Positions 63,268-64,000 of a DNA stretch of 64,000 nucleotides are shown here, piece by piece. The notes beneath the pieces are model-generated. The model was not told the origin of the DNA and did no database searches. It was given only the letters and a program-made list of their open reading frames with translations. The stretch covers positions 310,001 through 374,000 of the forward strand of contig NZ_JAGGMM010000001.1 of NCBI RefSeq assembly GCF_017875315.1. Reading direction: 5' to 3'. How positions within the stretch are numbered: position 1 is the stretch's first letter; each line of letters starts with the position of its first letter. The translations under genes were made by a program, and so were the position numbers. The stretch comes from Methanomicrobium sp. W14 (GTDB taxonomy: Archaea > Halobacteriota > Methanomicrobia > Methanomicrobiales > Methanomicrobiaceae).

Positions 63268-64000
63268 ATGAGAGCTAAATTAACTGCTGTTTTAATAATT
63301 TTTGCAATAGTAATTATCGGAAGTTTTGTCTTCTTATATTCTAACGGATCTGATATAAATCCTGATGAGAATGTTAGCCCTTTACAGAACACAACAATAC
63401 CTACTTCCGAATCCAGCAACGTAGCAGGCAGAGTCTCGCATAACCTTGTCCTTACTTCACCTGCAAAGGAATCTGTTGAAACCGTTATGGTTTACAAAAC
63501 AGTTCCTCCTGTTGTTAACAAAGAAGTAACACTGGAATATGCAAAAAAATTCAATGTAACTGGGAAACTACGAGACAATGCTGTAGTACAATCTGAAGAT
63601 CTGAGGTTCGGTGTGGAAATCTCTAAAAATTCAGGAAGAGTAATATACATAGATCAGGACAGACCAAATGAAAATCAGGACGCTCCACAGTATCTCCCTT
63701 CGGATGAAGAGGCAATAGAAATTGCGACAAAATTCCTGAAAGAAAAAGACCTTTATCCTGATGGTGCAGTTAACCCGTCAGTTGAGCGTGAAAATGCATA
63801 CACTGTCGGAAAAGGCGATGAGGTTTACTTTAGTCAAATCGGCGTGTGGTATCACCGTTATCTCAACGGTCTGAAGGTAAAAGGAACGCAGCTTGTGGTC
63901 TACGTCGGCGGTGGCGGAGATGTCATAGGGTATTACGCCAACTGGCGTGACTATGAACCATACAAGGAGTACCCCGTTGTATCCTCCGGCAAAGCTTTTG
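63268..64000 (+). CDS. Secreted protein of unknown function, partial
   Basis: The frame is open from ATG 63268 (after GGGGGTG) to the window end, so the gene is truncated here. The first 26 residues (RAKLTAVLIIFAIVIIGSFVF) are an uncleaved or lipoprotein-like signal. The outer domain has FLKEKDLYPDGAVNPSVERE and GVWYHRYLNGLKVKGTQLVVYV, a PepSY/YycH-like pattern of alternating strands. It is coupled to the caspase-like PKD protein and may act as its inhibitor or partner. Confidence 0.65.
   Translation, partial: MRAKLTAVLIIFAIVIIGSFVFLYSNGSDINPDENVSPLQNTTIPTSESSNVAGRVSHNLVLTSPAKESVETVMVYKTVPPVVNKEVTLEYAKKFNVTGKLRDNAVVQSEDLRFGVEISKNSGRVIYIDQDRPNENQDAPQYLPSDEEAIEIATKFLKEKDLYPDGAVNPSVERENAYTVGKGDEVYFSQIGVWYHRYLNGLKVKGTQLVVYVGGGGDVIGYYANWRDYEPYKEYPVVSSGKAF

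Overview
The window reads as chromosomal DNA of a mesophilic methanogenic euryarchaeon, most likely of the order Methanomicrobiales. Reasons: an archaeal information-processing cluster (eL15, RNase P subunits, proteasome alpha, SBDS, eL43, RpoP, Brix, Pcc1, prefoldin beta), an archaeal lipid prenyltransferase, an HdrA-like protein, a DRG GTPase, an intron-bearing tRNA-Tyr and TATA-box promoters. The genus cannot be fixed from sequence reading alone.

Layout. 0-6 kb: a decayed membrane-protein gene, a small membrane protein, a lipoprotein and a REC-PAS signalling protein without a kinase domain. 6.2-18.6 kb: a type III-A (Csm) CRISPR-Cas locus. A CARF-HEPN RNase and a second CARF protein run on the minus strand; cas1, cas2 and a six-repeat array run on the plus strand; then come a lipoprotein gene, cas10-csm2-csm3-csm4-csm5-cas6 and a second two-repeat array with a related but different repeat. 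Directly behind that array lies a membrane-anchored REC protein, followed by a gene remnant, a HicBA toxin-antitoxin pair and a Fic/AlbA-type gene remnant. 20.5-27.6 kb: tRNA-Glu and a tightly overlapping trpEGDCFBA operon with two TGTACA operators at its promoter. 27.9-35.6 kb: housekeeping genes (DRG, Trm1, tRNA-Arg, a lipid prenyltransferase, MtnA, HdrA-like, gamma-carbonic anhydrase). 35.9-40 kb: an accessory patch with a Schlafen/AlbA_2 protein and a toxin-antitoxin island flanked by 46-bp direct repeats, in which two of the genes are broken. 40.5-54.2 kb: coaD, pyrBI, TMEM175-like channel, TrmI, NAC, PUA protein, RecJ-like nuclease, EFR1 ferredoxin, NnrD/E, MoaC and the translation/proteasome/KEOPS superoperon. 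54.5-61.1 kb: tRNA-Tyr (with intron) and tRNA-Asp, then a possibly acquired segment (UvrA-like ATPase, serine hydrolase, radical SAM protein) that ends near a scar made of the 5' end of tRNA-Asp, followed by a 53-residue protein and an HNH nuclease. 61.5-64 kb: a PKD-repeat protein with a caspase-like His/Cys pair, and a partial secreted protein.

How the parts work together. The Csm genes should form a crRNA-guided complex whose Cas10 GGDD palm makes cyclic oligoadenylate. The CARF-HEPN protein is the likely RNase it activates, and the second CARF protein may sense or degrade the messenger. Both arrays have the same promoter geometry, so both can probably feed the complex. The trp genes form one complete route from chorismate to tryptophan.

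The most notable structure outside genes is a three-copy, roughly 200-250 bp MITE-like element with imperfect terminal inverted repeats at 2.4, 30.5 and 40.1 kb. All functional calls rest on motif recognition; no searches were run.
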